Below, piece by piece: positions 1 to 8,144 of a stretch of DNA of 42,969 bases. The stretch comes from a bacterium (GTDB taxonomy: Bacteria > Cyanobacteriota > Vampirovibrionia > Obscuribacterales > Obscuribacteraceae). The translations under genes were made by a program, and so were the position numbers. The stretch lies in the NCBI GenBank assembly GCA_018062085.1, contig JAGOSY010000037.1, positions 1 through 42,969 of the forward strand, written 5' to 3'. Below the pieces are notes generated by a model that did not search any database, was not told where the DNA came from, and was given only the letters and a program-made list of their open reading frames with translations. The first letter of the stretch is position 1; each line of letters begins with the position of its first letter.

Positions 1-683
1 CTGGTTTACTGATTTGAGTCATCCGATTGGCGAGGTCGTAGACATAGGAAATAACTGGCTGACCAGTTGGGCTCTTGGTAGAGAGGCGATTGAGCACATC
101 GAAAGTGCTGACAATGCTGCTTCCGGAGCGCGTCAATCGAGTGAGTACATTGCCGCAAGCGTCGTAAGAGCTATTCTGTTCGAAGGTCGTGTCAGCATAA
201 GTAGTCTTATTCGGCCGATCCAAACCATCGTATGTATACTGCGTGGTGTTGTTTCGAGCGTCCTTAACTGAAGCTAAAAGACCATTGACCGTGTAAGTCT
301 TGGTGTCGCATACGGTGCTTGACGAGTCGGTCACCAAGTTGAGGCGATCCAAAGCGTCGTAACCATATTGCCACAAACGGCTCTGGGCATCAGTCATCGT
401 CTGAACGCGATCTTTTCCGTCATAAACCCAGGTGGTTGTATTTGGGAACGGATCAACTGCAGTCAACTTCTGGTTTGTTGCTGAATAGGTCCAGCTATAA
501 ACTTGCCAGGCTGGCGAACCACCGGTCTGGCGCTGGATGTTCAACAGGTTGCCGTTGTCGTCATAGGCCAGCGTAGTGACATAGCTAAATGGCGCAGGGT
601 CTGTTTTCTGCGTCACTCTTCGCAGCGGATCAAACACAAAGGTGGTCTGGAAAGTATTCGGGTCAATTACCGAAGTTACGTTA
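1..683 (-). pseudogene. RHS/YD-repeat protein fragment, 5'-truncated, running off the left edge
   Basis: The minus-strand frame is open from about 730 to the window edge and reads as YD repeats (motifs such as YTYDGLDR and TFDVLNRLSTKS). It matches the longer RHS gene gaplessly: base 1 corresponds to 41494 and base 683 to 42176, about 85-90% identical by eye. Similarity stops abruptly after the codons for NVTSVIDPNT, and upstream no ATG, GTG or TTG gives a convincing start. RHS proteins are large YD-repeat proteins, often with toxic C-terminal tips, displayed or secreted by the cell. This copy lacks its 5' half in the window, so it is a silent cassette or remnant. Its C-terminal tip lies outside the window. 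Confidence 0.8.
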
Positions 684-705
684 CTTTTTAGGTTGTTTAT
701 TATTA

Positions 706-732
706 GAGCAGTGAACTTTTGGCCCACTGCTC
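706..732. other. Hairpin just outside the RHS fragment
   Basis: GAGCAGTG (706-713) and CACTGCTC (725-732) form a perfect 8-bp stem with an 11-nt loop. It lies about 20 bp beyond the point where RHS homology ends. Neither side has a T-run, so it is not a typical terminator. The rest of 684-1185 shows no gene I can support; a second small inverted repeat (ATCTCT/AGAGAT) lies near 920-940. Confidence 0.4.
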
Positions 733-1185
733 AATTAGACTTTCAGCAGAGCAAGTCAAAAGAAGCTAGTCGAAACCAGCTCACAATCAACCGCTAAGCG
801 CAATGACCAACTACAATCGATGCACTTGTTTAGAAACTAGATGCATCAATAGCGCTGGCAGAAACCATCTAGCACTATGGCCAAATGGCTTGTGTCAACG
901 CTATTAAGCTGATGAGGAAAGATCTCTCAATTAAGAGATGACCCTTCCTCCTTCATCAACTGGAAATAGCTCTCGCCTTCTTCCATAATTTTGCATGCGT
1001 GCAACATGACCTAAAGTGTTACCAACAATGAATCGGACACATTTCCCAAAACGCGCACTTTGGCCACTAAGTGATTCATCTTCTCTCATTGCTTTTATGA
1101 GCTTCGCTCTCTAGCTACGCACATGACAAATTTCGCCATTGCCAAGCAGTAGCAAGAGGATTCCAAAACTGCAGCTATACCTTAG

Positions 1186-1291
1186 TTGTCTATATTCATG
1201 CAATTTTGTTTTGTCCAGGCAATTTGAGTAATTTATCGATAGTGAAAATGCCGTTTATGACCTCACTAGAGCGATTACTCAGAAGACATCA
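1186..1291 (+). repeat. Degenerate direct repeat, copy A
   Basis: About 105 bp that align with 2376-2478. They share ATTCATGCAATT, TTGTCCAGGCAAT and GAAGACATCA blocks in the same order, with one 3-bp length difference. Copy A reaches into the last codons of the 282-aa gene, so copy B may carry a relic of the 3' end of a second such gene. Confidence 0.6.
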
Positions 1292-2137
1292 AGTCATGCT
1301 AATAGGCAGCGCTTCTACCAAGAAGCGCTTCAACCGCTTTGAGACATTCTCAAGCTTTGTCAGAGCAACAAGACTCTGCTCGCTATGCTCAGAAGCTCCA
1401 ACCTGAGCCATCAAGCCCCGAAGAACCTGCACGGCTTCCACCTCATACATAAGCCTTGTCGGTTCAGGCAACTCGGCAAACGCTGGCAGTTCGCGCAGAG
1501 CAGGAAGAGTGATCTCACTGTTCTTCTTATCATCACCAAATGACAGCGCCTCTCTGACATGAGCCGGAAGGAAATCAGTTGGATTCTGTATTCCACTAAT
1601 ATTGAATGGGGAATTGGCACCACCGGTATTTGGCATGCCTGGGATATTTGGCACTCCCGGAATGCCAGACATTCCAGAAAGACCCATTCCCATACCAGAG
1701 GCACCAAATTGGCCACCACCTGGTCCACTTCTGCGCACAGAGCCTCCTGACAAACCCAGTGCAGCCATAGGGTCAAAGTCGAAAGCACTTCCGCGATTAT
1801 TATGATCAAAATCAGCAAACGGGCTTGCCGTATCCTTTGGTACTGTGAGCTGATGATGTCGACCAGCTTCATGAGCAGGTTCAATGAACACATCCGCCTT
1901 TAGTTCTGCCTTGAAACGTTCAGCGAGATTGTGAGCCTGGTCCCAAGGGAGAACATCAGTCTTAAGCTTCTCAATCAAGATCACTTCGAGCCATGATTTA
2001 CTGGCGATCTTCTCGCGGCAGAAAAGTCTCCGTGCTCTTGTTGAGCGAAGAAAATAGCTTCTCTTCATGATGATGTGCCGCAGTGCGTGGCTCATCTCTA
2101 TAAGAAAGGAGAGCTGTGGTTCAGGGTTATTTGACAT
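1289..2137 (-). CDS. Unknown protein with a Gly/Met/Pro-rich central linker (282 aa)
   Basis: I do not recognise this family. Residues 1-115 form a charged, mostly helical N-terminal part with an Arg-rich stretch (RSTRARRLFCREK). Residues about 120-180 are a low-complexity linker of repeated G-x-P/G-M units (GMGMGLSGMSGIPGVPNIPG). The C-terminal 100 residues are helical and Leu/Glu-rich. There is no signal peptide or membrane segment, so it is probably cytoplasmic. The ATG at 2137 follows AAAGGA at 8 nt spacing. The gene stands alone between two degenerate direct repeats (1186-1291 and 2376-2478), as if it were a mobile or duplicated cassette. A 160-aa overlapping frame is a shadow. Confidence 0.65.
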   Translation of the reverse strand: MSNNPEPQLSFLIEMSHALRHIIMKRSYFLRSTRARRLFCREKIASKSWLEVILIEKLKTDVLPWDQAHNLAERFKAELKADVFIEPAHEAGRHHQLTVPKDTASPFADFDHNNRGSAFDFDPMAALGLSGGSVRRSGPGGGQFGASGMGMGLSGMSGIPGVPNIPGMPNTGGANSPFNISGIQNPTDFLPAHVREALSFGDDKKNSEITLPALRELPAFAELPEPTRLMYEVEAVQVLRGLMAQVGASEHSEQSLVALTKLENVSKRLKRFLVEALPISMT

Positions 2138-2375
2138 ATTGATTCCTTTGAATTTTGATTTCAGTCACGGTTATGGCCTATAAACAGCCGCTACATCTAT
2201 GTGTAGTAGCTTGCGTAAGCACAACAACACATAGACAGATCTATAGAAAAGTCGATAAAACACTCTATCAACAGGCTTATGCTGATTATTCAGCCAATCA
2301 CACTCAAGTGAGTAGAACGAACCGCGCCATTGTCAACAAGCAAAGAGTACCCGCGAAAATGGCTACATATAATAA

Positions 2376-2478
2376 TTGTTGGTATTCATGCAATTGTTTC
2401 TTGTCCAGGCAATATGCGCATGTTACCGATGGACAAATCACCGTTTGCAACATAGTAATGATTGCGCCGAAGACATCA
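2376..2478 (+). repeat. Degenerate direct repeat, copy B
   Basis: Partner of the repeat at 1186-1291, about 1190 bp away in the same orientation. It lies upstream of the 282-aa gene. Its GAAGACATCA end matches the stop-codon region of that gene, suggesting decay of a former second copy. Confidence 0.6.
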
Positions 2479-2648
2479 TTATCTGCATGACTTGCTATTC
2501 GACTTGCTGTTGAATCCCGCACTTGACGACACATTCACGATTATTTGAATGTGACACCACACTAACATTCCTCTCTTGACTGCACCAGCAATGGTATTAG
2601 TCTTCGCTAGCTTCGCAGGGGTATTTCTGAGAGGCACTCAAGAAAGAC

Positions 2649-2804
2649 TTGCTATCAATCAGCCGTGAATCAATAGATGGTGTTCTTTACTCCCATGGCG
2701 AGATAAAGAATCAAATTGGACTTGCTGAATTGGTAAAGGTTAGACGGGGTTTTCTTGTGGCTATGAGAAATAAATGGATACCGACAACATCGCACAAGGG
2801 ATAA
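2649..2804 (+). pseudogene. Short coherent reading frame, possible gene remnant (51 aa)
   Basis: From TTG at 2649 the frame encodes a protein-like sequence with segments SRESIDGVLYSHGEIKNQIG and LVKVRRGFLVAMRNKWIP, then TAA. An in-frame TGA lies just upstream, so a longer intact gene is excluded, and no good ribosome binding site precedes the TTG. Composition and hydrophobic patterning look more like a real protein than chance. The likeliest reading is the 3' end of a decayed gene. I cannot name a family. The rest of 2480-3053 holds nothing I can support. Confidence 0.3.
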
Positions 2805-3053
2805 GCGGTATTCCAGTGTTTTCCAGATTGAAGACAAACAAAACAAAAATGCTAGATATGCCGCTGGGGCACCACGCGAGATACCAGTAGGTCGAAGCAG
2901 GCAATCACAACAAAGTCATAATGCCGACCAAGCCGTAGCGCACCTCGCGAGCCGCAGGCCATGGGTATTCATTCAAAGATGTTACGAACGGGCTTCATAA
3001 TATCAGTTGCGCTGCCAAGGTATTGGCAAGAAACTACGATTTCATGTTATCGC

Positions 3054-4742
3054 TCACTCATCTTTTGTCTTTTGCTTCCTAGCTAACGCTTCTGCTTTCT
3101 TACACTCTCGACAACCAGGGCCTCTTCCTAACATATGTTGTATTGAACGTTCGTAGGTCTTAGCGCAAGCACAGCGCCATTGAATTGCTTTGGCTGTGGT
3201 GCCAACTACATCACTGGCTGACTTTTCACCGTTTTTACCGGCATACATCAACTTAGCTAGCTCTGGGTGGATGGTTTTTAGAGAGTTGGTCACAGATACT
3301 TGCCTGTTGGCACAAAACGGGCAATCCGTGCCCTTTACCGCCCGTTGATACACCTCAGCAGTCCACTCATGGTCTGGCCCAGCTTGGCACTTCCACCAGA
3401 CTTTACTGCGGCAACCGGCTGCAGTATTCCATGGCGTGCGGTCCCCATTTCTCTCTTGAAACCACTGAGCTGCCAATCCTTCTCTGGCATCGTCTACATT
3501 GTCTGGCAATAGAGCGCAGTCACGACACTCATCGGTGCCAGCCAATAGCTCCACTGGTGAGGTTTGATAGGTATGGTCGTAAAAACAATAGAACCAATAT
3601 CTCTTGCGCGAATCAGCCAATATCAGCTCCGGGTCTATTTGCTGCTCTTCTCCGGTTTTGCTGTCGATCTTCACATTCTTGTCAGGGTGCCAGCGTTTCA
3701 AGATATAGGGAGAGACGCTTAGTAGCGTTGGTGCATCTGATCTTTTGCCCGCGCAATATGGGCAATTTTCTGGTTTAGGCTGTGTGCGACGACAAACCGC
3801 CTTCTTAAATGTGTGGCCCTCTGAGCAACGAAACGCCGCTACGACGTGACTACCTGGCTTGATATTGATTGGAGCCAGCTCGGGATCGCTTGGAACAAAC
3901 AAGAACTCTCTGACTATGTGCCTGTATTTGAGAGCCGCTAGTGAACTCTCATCATTCTCTTTGGCGCAAGTCGGGCAGCCGTCCTCAGACAGTTCAATAA
4001 AGCTGCGAGAAAACTTATGCTTACTGTTTTTCTCGCACTTCCAACGCACCCGGTGAGAGATCGGCAGCCTCTCTGGGTCAAAACCAACATTCTCGCGGGT
4101 CCTGATAAACATGTTCCAAAAGTCTGGTCGCCCAGGTTCGCGAGCAACGCTCTCTGCCAGCAAATTTACCCGCTTATCATGGCAGCATTTGTCGCACGGG
4201 CACTCCTGCTTAGGCTCCTGAGTAAAAGGGTTCAGCCTGTCCATTATGCGCGAGCTATATACGAATCGTATTTCTTTTCCTTTTCGGCGAGGGCACCGGT
4301 AAAGCCAATAACTCTGCGACCAAGGCGAGATGTCTTGGATTCTAGTAGCTCGTTTGCTGTCTGGAACGATCTCGTTCTGTAGCCAATCCGGTATGACTTG
4401 TGGTGGCTTTGGCCTAGGGTCACGCCCAGCGCAAATGTAGCAGCCCTGCTCTTTTGTTCCTTCATCCCAGGCTCTGGCTCTGATGTTTATTGCCACCGAG
4501 ATAAACTCACCGCAGCGCCCGTGAAGCCAGCGAACTATTCGACCTGAGCCAGCAGAAACATCATCAGCGGAATACGGCCCCAGGTCATTGTATTCAAATG
4601 CCAGAGCCGAATGACTTTTGCTTAGTGGCAGACCACGAAGTGGCTTCTTCAAAGGATCTTGGCCAATAGTCTTTGTGCGACTGCTGGATTTCGGTAAGTC
4701 TTTGAGCTTCTTTCTAGCCATGGTCTCTAGCAGTTCTCTCAC
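3054..4742 (-). CDS. Multi-unit zinc-ribbon protein (DUF4379-type, about 7 units, 562 aa)
   Basis: The protein is a string of related units of the form W-x-C-x(2-4)-H-x-W/F ... C-P-x-C: for example WWKCQAGPDHEW followed by DCPFCANRQ, WKCEKNSKHKF with GCPTCAKEN, and FRCSEGHTF with NCPYCAGKR. Linkers such as LKRWHPDKN between units are typical of the probable zinc-ribbon family (DUF4379, PF14311). Each unit should bind one zinc; nucleic-acid binding is the usual guess and no enzymatic domain is visible. The N-terminal 40 residues are basic. The start could be GTG at 4742 or ATG at 4721; neither has a strong ribosome binding site. A second protein of this family lies at 22208-23389 on the opposite strand. 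Confidence 0.8.
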   Translation of the reverse strand: MRELLETMARKKLKDLPKSSSRTKTIGQDPLKKPLRGLPLSKSHSALAFEYNDLGPYSADDVSAGSGRIVRWLHGRCGEFISVAINIRARAWDEGTKEQGCYICAGRDPRPKPPQVIPDWLQNEIVPDSKRATRIQDISPWSQSYWLYRCPRRKGKEIRFVYSSRIMDRLNPFTQEPKQECPCDKCCHDKRVNLLAESVAREPGRPDFWNMFIRTRENVGFDPERLPISHRVRWKCEKNSKHKFSRSFIELSEDGCPTCAKENDESSLAALKYRHIVREFLFVPSDPELAPINIKPGSHVVAAFRCSEGHTFKKAVCRRTQPKPENCPYCAGKRSDAPTLLSVSPYILKRWHPDKNVKIDSKTGEEQQIDPELILADSRKRYWFYCFYDHTYQTSPVELLAGTDECRDCALLPDNVDDAREGLAAQWFQERNGDRTPWNTAAGCRSKVWWKCQAGPDHEWTAEVYQRAVKGTDCPFCANRQVSVTNSLKTIHPELAKLMYAGKNGEKSASDVVGTTAKAIQWRCACAKTYERSIQHMLGRGPGCRECKKAEALARKQKTKDE

Positions 4743-4883
4743 TCATTTGTCGCTACACCTAGAAAAGATAAGGGTAATTAGCCCGCCTTGACAAGCGAAG
4801 AAATGTAACTCCATCTCAAGCGACATCATGTGCCTTCACGGCAGTTGCCGTTATGCTTGTCCTGTTGTCAGTAAACTCGGTGA

Positions 4884-5984
4884 TTGATATTGCTCAAAAT
4901 TGAGGGATATGCCTGCCCTACATGCTGCGATGTGGTGGATGTAGAGAATTGCCCAGAGCATCCTGATGCTTTGATGGACCTCTTTTTTGAGTCCGACTAT
5001 CAGACCTGCAAAAGCAATGATGGCTCTCCATGGCAACTGAGGCGCTGGGACTCCGATGGTACGGCCTCACTAGTCTGCACAATGAGTGGAGACACCCAGC
5101 TCGATTCGCAGAACGCCTGGCGTATCGGCAGCGCTCTTAATGCCTGCCGCGAAATATCAACTCTTGCCCTAGACCATGGTTACATACAATCGTTGCAGCA
5201 GCTCCCGCTGCTCGTATCAGACCACCTAGCTGATCCAACTCCAGCGACAGAAGAGAGACTGCGCAAGCAGCTTGCCTTGCTCCAATCGCGTGGACGTTCA
5301 AAAGACTTATCCAACGAGTACGACAGCTCAGAGGATGATGACGACACAGACGACGATTGTTCTGAGCCTTCCACCTTCGACCTCAATCTACCAAAGCAAT
5401 GGCATGGGGAAGTTTGGCAGACGATTAAACACACTCTTGCCGCTTCTGGCTTTAAGCAAGAAGAGCAGTATGTTTTTTCCAAACAGCTCGACGATGGCAG
5501 ACTTGGAATCATTCATTTGACTGAGATGTACAAGCGACAATCGCTAGAAATTTCAGCTAATGTCGCCATTTGCCACCAGACCCTCATAGAAACAGTACAG
5601 CAGCTCACTAGCTATCCTCGCAGATTGGGCGTTCGCTATACAGAGCTTCGGTCTGAAGATTATTTGTGCGGCCAATTCAATGGATATGATCGAAAAGAGG
5701 CAGACGAGCTAATTGCAGTCTCTAGTGAATACATAGAAGCCCTCTCTCGCGATTACCCTGATTTACACTCTATTTGTCTCGGGCTGGTCAACAGAGAAAC
5801 CATAGATCCTTTCTCAGGTCCCATTGTTCAAGCCTTCCTTGGCAACAAAAAAGCCGCTGTCACACATGCCAACGACTGGGTGAAAAGATGGAGCAAGTAC
5901 CCTCGCAATGCAGAAGGCGTAGCCGATTACGTCAAGAACTTTATTCCAGGCATCAAAAAGATCAAATCAATTTCCATTTCGTAG
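4884..5984 (+). CDS. Unknown protein with N-terminal Cys cluster and acidic linker (366 aa)
   Basis: I do not recognise this family. The frame opens at TTG 4884, directly after an in-frame TGA, so no longer form is possible; a weak GGTGA precedes it. Residues 11-25 carry a Cys cluster (ACPTCCDVV, then CPEH) that could bind a metal. A very acidic Ser/Asp/Glu linker lies around residues 145-160. The C-terminal 200 residues look globular and mixed alpha/beta (GEVWQTIKHTLAASGFKQEE, SHRLGVRYTEL-like strands). It is divergent from the zinc-ribbon gene, with only about 140 bp between them, so the two may share a regulatory region. No signal peptide or membrane segment is present. Confidence 0.7.
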   Translation: MILLKIEGYACPTCCDVVDVENCPEHPDALMDLFFESDYQTCKSNDGSPWQLRRWDSDGTASLVCTMSGDTQLDSQNAWRIGSALNACREISTLALDHGYIQSLQQLPLLVSDHLADPTPATEERLRKQLALLQSRGRSKDLSNEYDSSEDDDDTDDDCSEPSTFDLNLPKQWHGEVWQTIKHTLAASGFKQEEQYVFSKQLDDGRLGIIHLTEMYKRQSLEISANVAICHQTLIETVQQLTSYPRRLGVRYTELRSEDYLCGQFNGYDRKEADELIAVSSEYIEALSRDYPDLHSICLGLVNRETIDPFSGPIVQAFLGNKKAAVTHANDWVKRWSKYPRNAEGVADYVKNFIPGIKKIKSISIS

Positions 5985-6089
5985 CGAACTGGCGTTCATT
6001 ACACCCTGGACATGAAACTGAAACAAAAAACACCTAGCGTTATACCGCATACAGATTAGTTGCCTCTTCGATATCTTTCACCATTGCCG

Positions 6090-6233
6090 CTAAGTAAAGA
6101 AATGATCGTAATAATCGCGCTGATAACAAGTCCCATCAATAGATAGCGGCCTTAGGCAATACTCAATTTCTAACAGATCAGTTACTGTCAAGCGATCAAA
6201 ACTTGGCAAGCAATACTTGATTGACCCAAGAAA
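6090..6233 (-). pseudogene. Gene remnant without a start (47 codons)
   Basis: Between two in-frame stops the minus strand encodes an unusually protein-like sequence with segments SIKYCLPSFDRLTVTDLLEI and YCLRPLSIDGTCYQRDYYDHFF, then TAG. No ATG is present. Several Tyr and Asp residues and a balanced composition argue for a C-terminal fragment of a lost gene rather than chance. Its family is unknown to me. Confidence 0.35.
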
Positions 6234-6248
6234 TTACTAGCCCCCCAA

Positions 6249-6280
6249 AAGCCTTGCTCGCGAAGGCTTGAGCTGTTTTT
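6249..6280 (+). terminator. Possible weak terminator after the 366-aa gene
   Basis: AAGCCTT (6249-6255) pairs with AAGGCTT (6263-6269), followed by GAGCTGTTTTT. The stem is short and lies 265 bp downstream of the nearest plus-strand stop. Confidence 0.3.
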
Positions 6281-6441
6281 AGCCCTATCACTAACAACAA
6301 GTCTTCACACATGAACTCACAATAATGACTAGCGGTTCATACTCCCGCACTGCCTAAAGGCACTCAGGAACTACCAAAAGCTGCAATAGTTGCTTCGTTT
6401 ATTACTGGAACTGATAAAACTACTTCTTCTTTTCCACTTCG

Positions 6442-6978
6442 CTAGCGCGTCTGTCTAGCATTGAGAGCCTGCTCAATATTTACTGAACGCTCCTCAAACA
6501 CCTTTAGGGTGGCCAGTATTCTCTCGACTTCAGCAGCAATATTTGGTCCTGGAGCATTTCTCTGCCGTACCGCTCCGTTTTCGTCCAAGAGCCACCCATA
6601 CGTTTTCTTGATCAACTCTTCTCTCAATGGAAACAGCTGCGTTTTCAGTATCGCCTGTGACCTCAGCTGTCGCCTCAATCTGAAAATATCCAAAGCTGAC
6701 ACGTAACTTGTTGAGGCTGTGGCATGCTGAAACACACGTTTTGTCTCTAGTGCTATTGACCGGACATCTTGGCGGTTCAGAAGGCGCATCGATGGCAACC
6801 TCTCCTGCCAAACGGCCCAGGGTAGAACGTGGCCCCTTAAAATCTTTCTGCTTCTTTTTTGTTCTGCTGTTGCGATTCGTTTTGCTTTCTGTGCGGCCAT
6901 TGACGGCATTGCAAATTGACTCATTCCCGTGTTGCTCCACTCCATTTTTTGGTTTTCTCTGCCGTTCCCGCAGCTCAA
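6442..6978 (-). CDS. Small basic protein at the end of the mobilization operon (178 aa)
   Basis: Unknown family. It is the last gene of the minus-strand mobilization cluster, beginning about 18 bp after the stop of the membrane-protein gene. The N-terminal third is rich in Lys/Arg (AAQKAKRIATAEQKRSRKIL); the C-terminal third is helical with coiled-coil character (AAEVERILATLKVFEERSVN). There is no membrane segment. The listed start is TTG 6978; ATG 6945 or the ATG of MSQFAMPS (about 6924), preceded by GGAG, are plausible alternatives. A second overlapping frame (6530-6985) is likely a shadow, since only this frame has smooth helical patterning to its end. Confidence 0.5.
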   Translation of the reverse strand: MSCGNGRENQKMEWSNTGMSQFAMPSMAAQKAKRIATAEQKRSRKILRGHVLPWAVWQERLPSMRLLNRQDVRSIALETKRVFQHATASTSYVSALDIFRLRRQLRSQAILKTQLFPLREELIKKTYGWLLDENGAVRQRNAPGPNIAAEVERILATLKVFEERSVNIEQALNARQTR

Positions 6979-6996
6979 CTCTCAATCAATCAGAAG

Positions 6997-8091
6997 TTAC
7001 TTCTCAGCCGGAATATTAATGCCTTGCCTGAAGCGATCCCTAATCGAACTCATAGGGTCAACTACCGGCGGAGTAACTACTGGTTGGCTAACTTCAGGCA
7101 CTGGTAATGTTTCGGTGTTTGTTTCTACTGGTGGCTCTTCTATCGGCTGTGGTCTTTCCAGATGAAGATCTCGACGTTGCGGCTTAAAGTATTGCGTCGG
7201 GTAATTTGGCTGATTTATTTGTTGTTGATACTGTTGAGGTTGCTGAGACTCAGTATTGTAACTGGGGCTGTTGACTGGCATTGGACCTTTTCCTTGCCTC
7301 GGTTGCTGCCAAGGGAGAATGCTTTCTTCCGGTCTCGTATCTTCAAACTCAGTATGTATTTTCGTTCGCGCTTCAAGCTCCTTTCGCTGTACGCTCTCGG
7401 CCTCAAGCATTATTCCAACGGTAGTCATGGCTAGTATTGCAAGTGCCCAGTTCGGTGGCCGCAAGGCAGCAAACTTGCCTTCTATTTTTTCCGGCAGCGG
7501 TATTCCGACCGCTCGCTTTAACTCATATGCCGTCTCTTTGATAATTTCATTGGCTTTGCTTCTTACTAGAGGCGAGTCCACATGCCATCTTTGAGTAATC
7601 TTTGACCGACCGACTAGCTCAGATATACCCGGTATGTTCTTGCCTGCAAACTGCTCATATATCGGCTTCTGCTCACTTTCAGGCACAGCCTCAACGAATA
7701 GCTCCAGCATCATGTGCCTTCTTGCTTCGGTTGGCGGCGACAGAAAACCACCGAGCATTTCACTAAACATCAAGCTGAAAACAAGCCGCCCAGCTTCTGG
7801 CTCATCATGCTTGAGAGCCATGAAGAAAGGTCCAACATGCATCTCAACCAACCTGGCTTTTGCTTCGGAGTAAGCCTCTTCCAGCGCTAGATTGCCAAAG
7901 AATGGTGGCGGGTTGTCCTTTTTGCGATCAAGCAAGATATCGACACCTCGGCAGGCATACCAGGCGCAAATGCCTAACGCTGCTCCAAAACTCGCCGCCG
8001 TTATGCCGTCATGGTTATAGGCAGGCACGTACTTCAGCACAACAAAGAAAATCATCAGGGCCAATGGGATGCCTAAAAATGCAGCGACCAT
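6997..8091 (-). CDS. Membrane protein of the mobilization operon (364 aa)
   Basis: Two N-terminal membrane segments (about residues 2-20, FLGIPLALMIFFVVL, and 31-48) are joined by a short loop. A long cytoplasmic-type domain follows, then a third hydrophobic stretch near 212-230 (WALAILAMTTVGIML). The last 110 residues are rich in Gln and Pro. The ATG at 8091 follows GAGG at good spacing. It lies 53 bp downstream of the coupling-protein gene. VirD4-type coupling proteins usually carry two N-terminal membrane helices; the neighbouring one lacks them, so this protein could be its separate membrane anchor (inference). I know no named family for it. Confidence 0.75.
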   Translation of the reverse strand: MVAAFLGIPLALMIFFVVLKYVPAYNHDGITAASFGAALGICAWYACRGVDILLDRKKDNPPPFFGNLALEEAYSEAKARLVEMHVGPFFMALKHDEPEAGRLVFSLMFSEMLGGFLSPPTEARRHMMLELFVEAVPESEQKPIYEQFAGKNIPGISELVGRSKITQRWHVDSPLVRSKANEIIKETAYELKRAVGIPLPEKIEGKFAALRPPNWALAILAMTTVGIMLEAESVQRKELEARTKIHTEFEDTRPEESILPWQQPRQGKGPMPVNSPSYNTESQQPQQYQQQINQPNYPTQYFKPQRRDLHLERPQPIEEPPVETNTETLPVPEVSQPVVTPPVVDPMSSIRDRFRQGINIPAEK

Positions 8092-8144
8092 ACAACCTCA
8101 CTTTTTAAATCTCAACTCTTGCTCTTGCTACTTCTACTCTTGTT

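Noticed and set aside
2304..2534. 76-codon minus-strand frame
   Set aside because: It mainly covers repeat copy B; Cys-rich composition and no ribosome binding site.
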